64,000 nucleotides of DNA from an uncultured Shewanella sp. (GCF_947501225.1 NZ_CANMUW010000003.1:310001-374000), one strand, 5' to 3'; positions 50,070 through 59,776 are shown, counted from the first letter of the stretch. Made by a program: numbers and translations. Notes: generated from the letters alone by a model not told the origin.

Positions 50070-50420
50070 GGTTATGAATAGCCTGCGGCTCGCTTATGTG
50101 CAGATGCTTCTTCGGGACGGTGAATAGAAACCAGAGGTTTCTGTGCTTATGAACGAGAGGGCGAATATGGTGAAAACCATTTGCTATGAACGTGAGACAA
50201 GGATGTTGAGCTGGCATTTATGCAGGAAGCAATTGGATGCCGAACTGGCTTTTAGATATGTATATCGTTGTGGACCCTTCCTTGGGCGCTCTGCGATTTC
50301 AAACTACCTCCCTGTTTAACTGCCAGTTCGATATCCCTATCTCTCGGTCGGAGAGTTTCACCTTGTGAAACCTCGCCATGCCATCAACGTCCGTGGCCGC
50401 ATCTACACCTAGATATTCAA
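50070..50420 (+). repeat. Dispersed intergenic repeat, copy B
   Basis: This occupies most of a 780-base gap. The first part (50077-50105) is an exact 29-base match to the reverse complement of 17882-17910. The later part (about 50280-50415) resembles copy A at 16.9-17.06 kb. It thus unites copies A and C as parts of one element type. No transposase gene is seen. Confidence 0.68.
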
Positions 50421-50657
50421 AAGAAGAGTTCCTATCTTCGATTTAGCTTTATTCATTTCTTAGTTAAGCCTTATGCAGACCTCATAAACCCCGATGCATA
50501 TTTTTATCGGACAGTTCTGAGTGTTTTTATTAACGAAATGAAAAATAACTTTTTTGCAGCAATGAGTTGTAGATGATAGCTTTACCTAACTGAAAACGCG
50601 GCCAAGAGTATTATCGTGCTGCTATTGAATAAGCCGTTATTCGTCTAGGAGGCATCG

Positions 50658-50909
50658 GTGTTTTTTGAAATCTTTATGTTGGCTTATTTTCCAATAGGTA
50701 CATTTTGCTTGAACAAGTGGCGAAAGCGCATCTATACATCAAGTCGTGAACGAAGAGGTTTGTATCTATTAGTTTCGATTATCATGGCTGCAGTGCCATT
50801 TATTTACGTTAGTAGTATTCAAGTAGAACGTACCGCTTTAGGTGTTGTACTTGTAGGTATTGGCTTGTTCTGGTTTGCTATTGTAGGTTCTCGTAGTTCA
50901 GTCACATAA
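50658..50909 (+). CDS. Small membrane protein, orphan, in attC-like cassette 1
   Basis: An 83-aa protein with three hydrophobic stretches (about 3-18, 35-51 and 60-77) and a basic loop KWRKRIYTSSRERRG. The GTG start at 50658 is supported by a perfect AGGAGG 5 bases upstream. I recognise no family. The gene is more AT-rich than its neighbours, and an imperfect palindrome resembling an integron attC site begins at its stop codon. It is probably a mobile cassette gene. Confidence 0.6.
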   Translation: MFFEIFMLAYFPIGTFCLNKWRKRIYTSSRERRGLYLLVSIIMAAVPFIYVSSIQVERTALGVVLVGIGLFWFAIVGSRSSVT

Positions 50910-51000
50910 CAAGATAATAAGTAAGGATAAAAAGGAGTTGGCTGTTTTCGTTTCTTAATATTCTAGCTAACAATTTTTTGCCCATTATTAGAGCTTATAA
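50906..51000 (+). repeat. attC-like imperfect palindrome 1
   Basis: Begins ATAACAAG at the stop codon of the preceding gene and ends AGCTTATAA. Opposed segments pair: GTTGGCT (50937-50943) with AGCTAAC (50965-50971) at one mismatch; AAAAA with TTTTT; ATAATA with TATTA. This is the layout of VCR/superintegron-type attC sites, and the core text resembles ones I recall from Vibrio and Shewanella cassettes. The terminal GTTRRRY core is degenerate. Confidence 0.5.
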
Positions 51001-51016
51001 ACCATAGGGAAGTGTC

Positions 51017-51364
51017 GTGAAAAAATTTTTTATTAGTGCAATACTCGTACTTAGTTCTAGCGTATCAGCCAACGCATATAAGAGTGAATTTGTTGATGTT
51101 TCCATTCAAATTCAAGAAGGTAAAGAAAGTTTCAGGCTCGTTTGTCAACCCAAAGTGCCTGTAGGGGAGCTACCCAAAAATTGGGTTAGCTCTTGTAATG
51201 ATATTGGCAAGAAGCTTTTGGAGTTAGCTGTCGACAAAGGAATGAAAGTAGCATTAATTGACAAAGTATTTGGTATGGCTGGTGATTTTGCTCAAAAAGC
51301 TTCTAGTGAGCTACCAAAGAATATAGTCCCCAAACAAATTGTTAGCCGGGAGTTTGGAGGTTAA
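51017..51364 (+). CDS. Small secreted protein, orphan, in attC-like cassette 2
   Basis: A 115-aa protein with a signal peptide (KKFFISAILVLSSSVSANA), so periplasmic or exported. The mature part has two Cys (CQPKVPVGELPKNW and SSCNDIGKK) that could form a disulphide, and ends KQIVSREFGG. No family recognised. GTG start at 51017, preceded by AGGGAAG. AT-rich. A second attC-like palindrome begins 5 bases after its stop. Confidence 0.58.
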   Translation: MKKFFISAILVLSSSVSANAYKSEFVDVSIQIQEGKESFRLVCQPKVPVGELPKNWVSSCNDIGKKLLELAVDKGMKVALIDKVFGMAGDFAQKASSELPKNIVPKQIVSREFGG

Positions 51365-51369
51365 CGGTT

Positions 51370-51460
51370 TATAACAAGGCAATTAAATAGCGGACTCGTA
51401 ACAGTAAGATCGATTCCGTTTCGCTTCACATCTTAACCAACTATTACTGCGGAGTTACCG
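51370..51460 (+). repeat. attC-like imperfect palindrome 2
   Basis: Starts TATAACAAGGCAATTAAAT and ends GCGGAGTTACCG. Pairing: ACTC with GAGT, CAGTAA (before 51418) with TTACTG (51445-51450), AAGAT with ATCTT. It shares the start ATAACAAG, the central TTTCGCTT/GTTTC block and the AAC..TATT segment with palindrome 1. Strongly reminiscent of integron attC sites; the 3' core is degenerate. Confidence 0.55.
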
Positions 51461-51710
51461 GATATTCGATTGCCATATTTTTCCTAATCTAAATCTCACG
51501 GGCTAGAGGAAAAGCTCTAACGTAGGTTTGTCCCAAAATGAGTTGTAACAGAAGACTTTAAATCTAAAAGACAAACACTTAGATATAAACGCGGCTGTGA
51601 CTACTCATCGTATTGATACATCCTTTTGCAGTCTCTGCTATGTCACCTACTGGTGAACATGGCATCTGTAGCTATTTAGATGCTGCCAAATCGAAGAGGT
51701 AGAATATCGA

Positions 51711-51800
51711 GTGTAAGTGGACTCGAGGACTTCGATTTCAGGGATGAAATCGTAGAGCGCCCATGGAAGGGTTTACAGCGTGACGAGAGGGCACTTACAC
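51711..51800. repeat. Small inverted-repeat element D
   Basis: Ends GTGTAAGTG (51711-51719) and CACTTACAC (51792-51800) are exact complements. Inside is a perfect hairpin, CGATTTC-agggat-GAAATCG (51733-51752), followed by CCATGGAAGGG. The same hairpin-plus-CCATGGA style occurs in copy A near 16.88-16.92 kb. The rest of the 580-base gap has no gene. Confidence 0.55.
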
Positions 51801-51943
51801 ATAACCCCGCTGGAGGCGATTGATATCAAAGAGGTTCGGCTACCAATATCAGAGTAAACGTCAAAGTTAGCCAGATGAACCCACGGTAGATATTTCAGCA
51901 ACTTGAAATCCGACAAGTCACTCATCGACAAGAAACTATCAAC

Positions 51944-52708
51944 TTACTGGAATGTGTAGAGTAAGTTGAAGGTGGTTATCGTGTCTGTCTGCTTGGTGCC
52001 TTCGGGAACCACATCTGTGTACTTGACGTTGACCCCTATCTTGAAGGCCCAGTCCTGGAACAGGGTGTTCTTGTAGTTCATGTCTAAGGTGAGGGTGCTG
52101 TTGTCTTCACCGGCTTCGGCGGTGAGGTCGGCATTGAGACTGGTGTACTCCTGAAGCTTCTGCTCGAACTTTATCGCGGTACGTAGGATCACGTCTCTGT
52201 TGGCTTCGGGATCGGGTTCGGCGTCTGTCTCTATCGGCATGTTATAGCGGTAACCGGGGCCGACTTCCAGACTGAGTTTGGTGCTGTGATCGGATATGGC
52301 ATCGAAACCATAACCGGTCGATACGGTCGATATCTGAGTGTAACTACCGAAGCGATCTATGGTGAAGTCGCCGCGACCGAAGACATAACCTCCCCCCAAG
52401 TAGGCGGTATCATTGTCGAGCTTGTAACTGGACTGGATCTGAATGTCGTACTTCTCTGAGGTGGTTTTTTCATCATCTGCCGCAAAGTAGGCCTTTACCG
52501 TCCCCTCCTGCTTCATCTTCTTCGTATCGTAGACGAGTTTAGTTCTGCCATTAAAGCTTGTGGAGTCGGTGTTACCGGTATTGAGTTGAAAGCCCGCTTC
52601 TACTTCGGCGGTAAAGTCACTTGGTGGCTCTTGATAATCCGGTGGAACTAAGGCCTGGGCCGACATAGGGAGTGTTAAAAAAAGTGCTGCTATGGCTCTA
52701 AACATCAT
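51944..52708 (-). CDS. DUF481 outer-membrane beta-barrel protein
   Basis: A 254-aa exported protein of the DUF481 (YdiY, salt-induced outer-membrane protein) family. The signal peptide ends at SAQA. Repeated amphipathic strands of barrel type follow, for example EVEAGFQLNTGNTDSTSFNGR near the start and SLEVGPGYRYN in the middle. The C-terminus FNLLYTFQ is close to the aromatic ending used for outer-membrane insertion. Function unknown. Stands between the accessory patch and the rpsF operon, divergent from it. Confidence 0.82.
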   Translation of the reverse strand: MMFRAIAALFLTLPMSAQALVPPDYQEPPSDFTAEVEAGFQLNTGNTDSTSFNGRTKLVYDTKKMKQEGTVKAYFAADDEKTTSEKYDIQIQSSYKLDNDTAYLGGGYVFGRGDFTIDRFGSYTQISTVSTGYGFDAISDHSTKLSLEVGPGYRYNMPIETDAEPDPEANRDVILRTAIKFEQKLQEYTSLNADLTAEAGEDNSTLTLDMNYKNTLFQDWAFKIGVNVKYTDVVPEGTKQTDTITTFNLLYTFQ

Positions 52709-52810
52709 TTTCTTACTATTATTTTTTAATGCGGTGAGGTTCTACTTTGGCGAGCCAATATCATACCTATATTGCCAGGCATCGGCAAAGTGAATATTGC
52801 CAGAAAACGG

Positions 52811-52839
52811 TTGAATTAATGCTTCGCTTTGTGTAATAT
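52811..52839 (+). promoter_or_regulatory. Sigma-70 promoter of the rpsF-priB-rpsR-rplI operon
   Basis: TTGAAT (52811-52816), 17 bases, TAATAT (52834-52839). It lies about 95 bases before rpsF. Confidence 0.65.
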
Positions 52840-52875
52840 TCCGCGGCTTAAATCAGTCACTTTATTTAGTTCCTT

Positions 52876-52910
52876 GCCTCTATTTGGTCTGACTGAGCCA
52901 ACAACGAGGC
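52876..52910 (+). promoter_or_regulatory. Leader hairpin before rpsF
   Basis: GCCTC (52876-52880) pairs with GAGGC (52906-52910), with an inner TTTGG/CCAA helix. An ACCG follows before the ribosome site. The S6:S18 complex is known to bind its own leader through a structured CCG-bearing element in many bacteria. This hairpin is a candidate, not proven to fit that model. Confidence 0.35.
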
Positions 52911-52933
52911 TAGATAACCGTAAGGAGCAAAAA

Positions 52934-53341
52934 ATGCGTCATTATGAAATCGTATTTTTGGTTCACCCTGATCAGAGTGAACAAGTACCTGGTATGATTG
53001 AGCGTTACACGGGTATTCTTACCCAAGCTGGCGGTCAGATCCACCGTTTAGAAGATTGGGGCCGTCGTCAACTGGCTTACCCAATTATCGAACTGCACAA
53101 GGCTCACTATGTTCTTATGAACGTAGAAGCAACTGCGGAGTCGGTTGAAGAGCTAGAAACAGCTTTCCGTTTCAACGACGCTGTTCTGCGTAGCATGGTT
53201 ATGCGTACTAAAGCTGCCATCACTGAAGCATCTCCAATGGCTAAAGCGAAAGACGAGCGTGATTCACGTCGTTCTAGCGAAGGCGAGCGTCGTAGTGCGC
53301 CTGCTGAAGCAACTGAAGAAGTTAAAGAATCAGCTGAGTAA
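52934..53341 (+). CDS. rpsF: 30S ribosomal protein S6
   Basis: A 135-aa protein. The ATG at 52934 follows AAGGAG and gives [20 protein letters not shown]. The core [14 protein letters not shown] is diagnostic. The C-terminus is a charged, Glu/Ser-rich tail ([20 protein letters not shown]), the region RimK extends with glutamates in E. coli. First gene of the operon, 8 bases before priB. Confidence 0.96.
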   Translation: MRHYEIVFLVHPDQSEQVPGMIERYTGILTQAGGQIHRLEDWGRRQLAYPIIELHKAHYVLMNVEATAESVEELETAFRFNDAVLRSMVMRTKAAITEASPMAKAKDERDSRRSSEGERRSAPAEATEEVKESAE

Positions 53342-53349
53342 GTTTTTCT

Positions 53350-53894
<545 letters not shown>

Positions 53895-53921
53895 TACCGC
53901 ATAAATTTAGAGGAATTAATA

Positions 53922-54374
53922 ATGAACGTTATTTTACTTGATAAAATCGCTAACCTAGGAAACCTAGGTGACCAAGTTGCAGTTAAAGCTGGTTACGCAC
54001 GTAACTACCTTCTGCCACAAGGTAAAGCTGTTGTTGCTAACGCTGCTAACACTGAAGTTTTTGAAGCACGTCGTGCTGAATTAGAAGCTAAGTTAGCTGC
54101 TGACCTGGCTGCTGCTAACGAGCGCGCTGAGAAGATCAACGCACTTGAAACTATCGTTATCGCTTCTAAAGCTGGTGACGAAGGTAAGCTGTTCGGTTCA
54201 ATTGGTAACCGTGACATCGCTGACGCAGTTACAGCTGCTGGTGCTGAACTTGCTAAGAGCGAAGTTCGTCTTCCACTGGGTGCTATCCGCACTACTGGTG
54301 AATTCGAAGTTGAAGTTCAGGTTCACACTGAAGTTAAAGCTATTGTTAAGCTTTCTGTTATTGCAGAAGACTAA
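53922..54374 (+). CDS. rplI: 50S ribosomal protein L9
   Basis: A 150-aa protein with the N-terminal rRNA-binding domain ([32 protein letters not shown]), the long central helix (Ala/Glu-rich, about 41-75) and the C-terminal domain. Last gene of the operon; a strong terminator lies about 60 bases after it. Confidence 0.97.
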   Translation: MNVILLDKIANLGNLGDQVAVKAGYARNYLLPQGKAVVANAANTEVFEARRAELEAKLAADLAAANERAEKINALETIVIASKAGDEGKLFGSIGNRDIADAVTAAGAELAKSEVRLPLGAIRTTGEFEVEVQVHTEVKAIVKLSVIAED

Positions 54375-54434
54375 TACATTAGTTTAAAGCTAAAGGACTT
54401 ATATGCTCAGGCATTGAGTTTGCAGCTTTAAAAG

Positions 54435-54471
54435 AAAACACCGCACTAATCTGATTAGGCGGTGTTTTTTT
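54435..54471 (+). terminator. Terminator of the rpsF operon
   Basis: AACACCGC (54437-54444) and GCGGTGTT (54459-54466), with an inner CTAAT/ATTAG stem around CTG, then a T run. Confidence 0.9.
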
Positions 54472-54495
54472 ATGGCTGGAATATACTGAGCTACG

Positions 54496-54570
54496 AGCTA
54501 CGACATTTCCCGTGTAGGAGCGGCTTTAGCCGCGAATGATTCAGGGACTAGATACAGGAGTGGGTAACGT
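54496..54570 (+). repeat. REP-like repeat, copy 2
   Basis: Same 26-base core as 37846-37871, here at 54513-54538, with similar flanks from GAGCTAC onward. It sits in the 400-base gap between rplI and the peptidase gene. Confidence 0.8.
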
Positions 54571-54599
54571 TAGGCTGATAGGGCCGCGTCGGTTCCTGT

Positions 54600-54740
54600 T
54601 CCCGACATAAGCGACATTCCCACCATTCATGGTGGTCAGATGGCTTTATCTTTCCTGTTAGAGCGAAGCTCATCTAATAGGCGAAGCCGTCCGCGGAGCG
54701 ATAGGCCAAAGGCCGTCATCTCTGTTTTTATATCTGTTTC
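54600..54740. repeat. Hairpin-rich intergenic stretch
   Basis: Contains the perfect hairpin CCACCAT-tc-ATGGTGG (54620-54635) and GGCC-aaa-GGCC near 54713. It looks like part of a dispersed intergenic repeat, but no second copy is seen in this window. Confidence 0.4.
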
Positions 54741-54778
54741 TGGAAAGTTCAGGGCCTGGGAGTCAGGCCCCTCCAATC

Positions 54779-57001
54779 TTAATTTCTGACCAGCTCCAAC
54801 TCCTGGAGCAGGTTATCTGCGTGGTCGACCTCATCCATCATCCATAGGATGTAGCGGAAGTCTACATGTACGGCACGGGTAATGGTTGGGTTGAAGAACC
54901 AGTCTTTAGTGATCGCTTCATAGGTGGAGTCGAAGTTCAGCCCCACCAGTTCGCCCTTGCCGTTAAATACCGGCGAGCCTGAGTTGCCGCCCGTGGTATC
55001 GACACTGGAGAGGAAGTTAACCGGTACCGAGTTAAACTCTTGTGGCTTATCCTGGCATGAAAACAGCCTGCATATCCAGGAACTTGGATCTTTGATCACA
55101 GAGTCTACCTTATGAGTTCCATAGCGCTGCTCAGCGATGGCATCGAGTACCTTCTTCGGTGCGTTGAAGGGTTCAACACCTGTGTGCTTAGCGGCGATCC
55201 CCTCAAGGCGTGTGAAAGGCTGCTTATAAAGTGCATCACGGGACTGATAGCCGTCAACCATGCCGTAGGTGATGCGCAACGTGCCGTTTGCATCCGGGTA
55301 TACCGGCCAGCCATTGGCTTTGTTGTAGGCGATGACAGCCTTCATATAACCGGGTCTTGCCTGAGAAAGCTCACCAAGCAGGGTCTTCTTCTGCTTCTCC
55401 TGTGCCATATTGCTGTCATAGAGGGCGACAGCCAGGCGTATGAAGGGGTCAGAGCTTGTTTCAAATGCCTCGGCATCTGCCTGCATCCAGGCGAGACGTT
55501 TATCTTGATCCGTCAGTGAGGTAAGGGAGTAGAGACCATCGAGCTTATCAGACAGGCTTACGGTTTTGTCGTCAAAGTTGAGCATGGCGTCGAATGCGTC
55601 AACGCGGTTCTTCTGCTCCATGTAGGCATTAAGATCTTGTAACCATAATCTCTTATCTACCGAGATATCGAAGCTGGAATCGATACGTTTAAGGCGTGCC
55701 TTAAACATCTTCATGTCCCGCTCCTGATAACCCTCTTCACGCTCGCTGTCGGGCTTGGTTTTCTCTTTTGCCAAACGGTAGAGCTTATTGGCAACGCCGA
55801 GCAGGGCACTGGACTGGGCATTTTCGAAGTAGTAACGAGACTGCATGCCGGTGCGTTTTTTATCTAACAGAGATTCAAGTTGCTCGAACTGGGTTTGATA
55901 GGAACGGTAGGTGGCATCGCCTGCAAGCCATTGCAGGAACGCATCTTCACGACTCTGCTTGATGCCGGTAATATCTGTGGCTCTGAATCCGTCGAGCAGG
56001 CCGTTATACTTCTTCATGCGGTTAGCCATAGAAGCCAAGGTTCCCGCATACTTAATTGCCACATCCGGATCGGCATCGCCCATAGACGCTATGGTATCGA
56101 TGCGAAGCTGGTAGCGTGAGGCGAGGGTGGGGTATAGCCAGTCACTGGCAAACTGCAGCTCACTGGTTAAACGGTAACGACTGGTGGAGCCCGGGTAGCC
56201 GGCTACGAAGACACCATCACCGGCTTTTACGCCATCGGCATTAATCTTCAGGTAACTCTTGGGGGTATAGGGGATATTGTCTTCGGAATAAGCGGCGGGT
56301 TGACCGTCTTTACCCACATAGGCGCGCAGGAAGGTGAAGTCACCCGAATGACGCGGGTACTCATAGTTATCGATATCGCCGCCATAGGAGCCCACGCTCT
56401 TTGGTGGTGCATAGACCAGGCGTACATCTCTGATGATCAGCTGTTTGATCAGGTAGTATTCGAGCCCGTTGTGGAAGCTGCGAACCGAGCAGCGGTAGTT
56501 CTCATCGCTCTCACACTCTTTGATAAGCGATTTTCTGTTGGATTGGATCTCTTCGTAACGTATCAGAGGGTCCTGGCTCAGGTTTTTTGTGACCAGGCCG
56601 GATACATCGGTTACCGCTTCTGTTATGTAGAGACGTTCGTTCGGACCCGCCGATGGCTCGGCACTTTTACTCTTCGCCAGAAAGCCATCGGCAATGTAAT
56701 TGTGCTCTTTTTTACTATTATATTGAATGGCTCGGTAGGCGCAGTGATGGTTTGTGACAACTAAGCCTTGGGGTGACACGAAACTGGCGGTACAATACCC
56801 CAGCCCTACAACCGCATTCATTGGATATTGAGTGAGATCGGCAAGTTGTTTTGCTGGTATCTCAATGCCTCTTTCGTTAAGTTTCTTTGCGATAGAGGGC
56901 ATTTGATAAGGTTGCCATTGGCCCTCATCTGCATGTGCGTCGATAGATGCCAATACGACACCAGATGACAGCACCACTGCTGAGATCAATGCATTGCGCA
57001 T
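54779..57001 (-). CDS. S46-family dipeptidyl-peptidase, DPP11-type
   Basis: A 740-aa secreted serine exopeptidase that removes dipeptides from peptide N-termini in the periplasm. The signal peptide ends near DAHA. The catalytic set is His86 (VVTNHHCAYR), Asp221 (YPRHSGDF) and Ser674 (TTGGNSGSP). The residue 18 positions after Ser674, which fixes specificity in S46 enzymes, is Ser (LNFDSTYE). Gly there marks DPP7, and Arg or Ser marks DPP11, so Asp/Glu at P1 is predicted. Transcribed alone, divergent from dnaB. The class is very secure; the subtype rests on one residue. Confidence 0.87.
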   Translation of the reverse strand: MRNALISAVVLSSGVVLASIDAHADEGQWQPYQMPSIAKKLNERGIEIPAKQLADLTQYPMNAVVGLGYCTASFVSPQGLVVTNHHCAYRAIQYNSKKEHNYIADGFLAKSKSAEPSAGPNERLYITEAVTDVSGLVTKNLSQDPLIRYEEIQSNRKSLIKECESDENYRCSVRSFHNGLEYYLIKQLIIRDVRLVYAPPKSVGSYGGDIDNYEYPRHSGDFTFLRAYVGKDGQPAAYSEDNIPYTPKSYLKINADGVKAGDGVFVAGYPGSTSRYRLTSELQFASDWLYPTLASRYQLRIDTIASMGDADPDVAIKYAGTLASMANRMKKYNGLLDGFRATDITGIKQSREDAFLQWLAGDATYRSYQTQFEQLESLLDKKRTGMQSRYYFENAQSSALLGVANKLYRLAKEKTKPDSEREEGYQERDMKMFKARLKRIDSSFDISVDKRLWLQDLNAYMEQKNRVDAFDAMLNFDDKTVSLSDKLDGLYSLTSLTDQDKRLAWMQADAEAFETSSDPFIRLAVALYDSNMAQEKQKKTLLGELSQARPGYMKAVIAYNKANGWPVYPDANGTLRITYGMVDGYQSRDALYKQPFTRLEGIAAKHTGVEPFNAPKKVLDAIAEQRYGTHKVDSVIKDPSSWICRLFSCQDKPQEFNSVPVNFLSSVDTTGGNSGSPVFNGKGELVGLNFDSTYEAITKDWFFNPTITRAVHVDFRYILWMMDEVDHADNLLQELELVRN

Positions 57002-57107
57002 GTTCGTTCCTTGTTTCTGTTGTATGGAGAGGAACTCATGGGTTCCGTTTTTGTTTGATCACGTTTTATACCATATTTTGCTTTACTGTTGGGAGTTTGG
57101 AAATTTA

Positions 57108-58514
57108 ATGTCACAACAAGGTGCCTTCAAGGCTAAAAAGAAGCCCACAGATATCCAGATGGATGCACTCAAGTTACCCCCGCACTCCCTTGAGGCGGAG
57201 CAGTCGGTACTCGGCGGCTTGATGCTGGATTCTGATGCATGGGATCGAGTGGCTGAATCCGTTGTGGCGGACGATTTCTATTCACGCTCACATCGCATGA
57301 TATTTACCGCGATGGAGACTCTGGTCGCTGCAGGTCAGCCAATAGATCTGATCACCGTTTCTGAACAGTTAGAAGTTGAAGACCAGCTGGAGGAGGCTGG
57401 TGGCTTCGCCTATTTGGGGGAGATAGCCAAGAATACCCCGAGTGCGGGTAATATTCTCTCCTATGGTGAGATTGTCCGTGAGCGTGCAATCGTGCGCGAG
57501 ATGATTAAGGTTGCCAATGAGATCGCCGATGCCGGTTTCAACCCTGAGGGGCGTAACTCAGGCGATCTGCTGGATCTGGCTGAGACAAAAGTCTTTAAGA
57601 TTGCCGAATCCCGAGCTAATGCCAACGAAGGTCCGGAGGGGATCAAGGTGATCCTCGAAAAGACGGTCGATAAGATCGAAGAGCTCTATAACAACCCAAC
57701 CAGTGGTGTGACCGGGGTTTCCAGTGGCTTTGGCGACCTCGATAAGATGACTGCGGGTTTTCAGTCCGGCGACCTGATTATCGTGGCGGCGCGTCCATCT
57801 ATGGGTAAAACAACCTTCGCGATGAACCTGTGTGAGGCGGCTGCGCTAAACGAAGATAAGCCGGTACTCATCTTCAGTCTCGAGATGCCCTCGGAACAGA
57901 TCATGATGCGTATGCTGGCATCCCTGGGCCGGGTCGATCAGACCAAGATCCGTACCGGTCAGCTGGACGATGATGATTGGGCTCGCGTCTCTTCGACCAT
58001 GGGGATCATGCTTGAGCAGGGTAAGATGTATATCGATGATGGTTCGGGTCTGACACCGACGGAAGTGCGAAGTCGAGCCCGTCGTATTGCCCGTGAATAT
58101 GGTGGTCTGTCGATGATCATGATCGATTACCTTCAGTTGATGCAGGTGCCGGCCCTCAAGGATAACCGTACCCTGGAGATCTCAGAGATCTCACGCTCGC
58201 TCAAGGCGTTGGCCAAAGAGCTTGAGATCCCGGTTATTGCACTTTCGCAGCTTAACCGTTCATTGGAGCAACGTGCCGATAAACGCCCGGTTAACTCAGA
58301 CCTTCGTGAATCGGGAGCGATTGAGCAAGATGCGGATTTGATCATGTTTATCTATCGTGATGAAGTGTATAACGATGACACCGAAGATAAAGGTACCGCA
58401 GAGATCATTATCGGTAAGCAACGTAACGGTCCTATCGGGCGGGTACGCCTGACATTCCAGGGCCAGTTCTCCCGTTTCGACAACTATGCCGGTCCGCAGT
58501 TCGAAGAGGATTAA
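57108..58514 (+). CDS. dnaB: Replicative DNA helicase DnaB
   Basis: A 468-aa hexameric helicase. The ATG at 57108 gives MSQQGAFKAKKKPTDIQMDA; an in-frame ATG 114 bases earlier would add an unrelated Cys-rich leader. The N-terminal domain has PPHSLEAEQSVLGGLMLD. The RecA-like domain has Walker A ARPSMGKTT, then MIMIDYLQLMQ and ALSQLNRSLEQRADKRP. The end GQFSRFDNYAGPQF is typical. No intein is present. Confidence 0.96.
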   Translation: MSQQGAFKAKKKPTDIQMDALKLPPHSLEAEQSVLGGLMLDSDAWDRVAESVVADDFYSRSHRMIFTAMETLVAAGQPIDLITVSEQLEVEDQLEEAGGFAYLGEIAKNTPSAGNILSYGEIVRERAIVREMIKVANEIADAGFNPEGRNSGDLLDLAETKVFKIAESRANANEGPEGIKVILEKTVDKIEELYNNPTSGVTGVSSGFGDLDKMTAGFQSGDLIIVAARPSMGKTTFAMNLCEAAALNEDKPVLIFSLEMPSEQIMMRMLASLGRVDQTKIRTGQLDDDDWARVSSTMGIMLEQGKMYIDDGSGLTPTEVRSRARRIAREYGGLSMIMIDYLQLMQVPALKDNRTLEISEISRSLKALAKELEIPVIALSQLNRSLEQRADKRPVNSDLRESGAIEQDADLIMFIYRDEVYNDDTEDKGTAEIIIGKQRNGPIGRVRLTFQGQFSRFDNYAGPQFEED

Positions 58515-58699
58515 TCGCGAGCTATTGTTGGTTTATCGACGGCAATAGTTGATGGTTACTCCGTCTAAAATTAAACTTGATTCACTTAGTTATCCCTCGA
58601 TTGATAACTAAGTGAACTCATTGTAGAGTCGACACTCATATCAGTTTTACAAGCCGGTACAAGCGTTGAGACTTGTTACTAACAGATTAAGGTTATCGT

Positions 58700-59776
58700 T
58701 TGAAACCCTTTCCCCGTGCAGAGATCAGCAGTAGAGCACTGAAGAACAACTTAGTGCGCCTTCGAGAAATAGCCCCCGAGAGTAAAGTCATGGCAGTCGT
58801 AAAGGCCAATGGCTATGGTCACGGCTTATTAAATGTCGCCAATTGTCTGAATGATGCGGACGGGTTCGGGCTCGCGCGTTTAGAGGAGGCGCTGGCGTTA
58901 AGAGAGGGCGGGGTTAAGTCAAAGCTGCTCCTGTTGGAGGGCTTCTTCAGGCAGGCCGATTTAACCACTCTGGTTGAACACGATATCGATACCGTTATTC
59001 ATAACGAAGTTCAACTCGAGATGCTGGAGAGTGCCAGCCTGTCAAAGCCGGTAACCGTATGGTTGAAAATAGACTCAGGAATGCATCGGTTAGGTTTCAC
59101 TCCCGAGCAATTTGAATCTGTCTACTCCCGCCTTAAGGCCTGTCCACAAGTTGCTAAGCCTATAAACCTGATGTCTCATTTCGCCTGTGCCGATGAGCCT
59201 GATAACGATTCGACAAAGATTCAGATGAATCTCTTCAATGAGCTTATCAAAGGTCTGCCCGGTGACCGGAGTCTGGCGAACTCGGCCGGTACCCTCTATT
59301 GGCCTGCCAGTCAGGCCGATTGGATAAGACCCGGTATCGCCCTGTATGGCGTCTCTCCCGTGACAGGGGATCTTGGGGGCAATCATGGCCTGATGCCGGC
59401 TATGGATCTGGTCTCGGAGCTTATCGCCGTTCGCGATCATAAGGCCGGTGAGCCTGTGGGTTATGGCAGCTATTGGTGTGCCAAAGAAGATACTAAGCTG
59501 GGCGTTGTGGCTATCGGTTATGGCGATGGCTATCCGCGAAACGCCCCCGAGGGCACACCCGTTTGGATCAATGGCCGGCTGGTGCCGATCGTAGGTCGGG
59601 TCTCTATGGATATGTTGACCGTAGATCTGGGGCTTAATGCCAGCGACCGTATCGGAGATGACGCCATTTTATGGGGAAAAGCACTACCGGTAGAGGAGGT
59701 GGCGGAACACATAGGTACCATCGCTTATGAGCTCGTGACCAAGTTAACCCCTCGCGTTGCCGTATGCTTAGATTAA
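58700..59776 (+). CDS. alr: Alanine racemase
   Basis: A 358-aa PLP enzyme that supplies D-alanine for peptidoglycan. The TTG start at 58700 follows AAGG and gives [18 protein letters not shown]. The PLP Lys35 is in [11 protein letters not shown]. The second catalytic base Tyr is in [21 protein letters not shown] and [12 protein letters not shown] complete the family set. Downstream of dnaB, as in E. coli. Confidence 0.94.
   Translation: MKPFPRAEISSRALKNNLVRLREIAPESKVMAVVKANGYGHGLLNVANCLNDADGFGLARLEEALALREGGVKSKLLLLEGFFRQADLTTLVEHDIDTVIHNEVQLEMLESASLSKPVTVWLKIDSGMHRLGFTPEQFESVYSRLKACPQVAKPINLMSHFACADEPDNDSTKIQMNLFNELIKGLPGDRSLANSAGTLYWPASQADWIRPGIALYGVSPVTGDLGGNHGLMPAMDLVSELIAVRDHKAGEPVGYGSYWCAKEDTKLGVVAIGYGDGYPRNAPEGTPVWINGRLVPIVGRVSMDMLTVDLGLNASDRIGDDAILWGKALPVEEVAEHIGTIAYELVTKLTPRVAVCLD

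Noticed and set aside
50268..50576. 102-codon frame downstream of rlmB
   Set aside because: It runs through the dispersed repeat block, whose other copies do not keep the frame open, and has no credible start signal.
57108..58514. Intein in dnaB
   Set aside because: The coding sequence is continuous at normal length (468 aa) with no insertion at the P-loop or other common intein sites.
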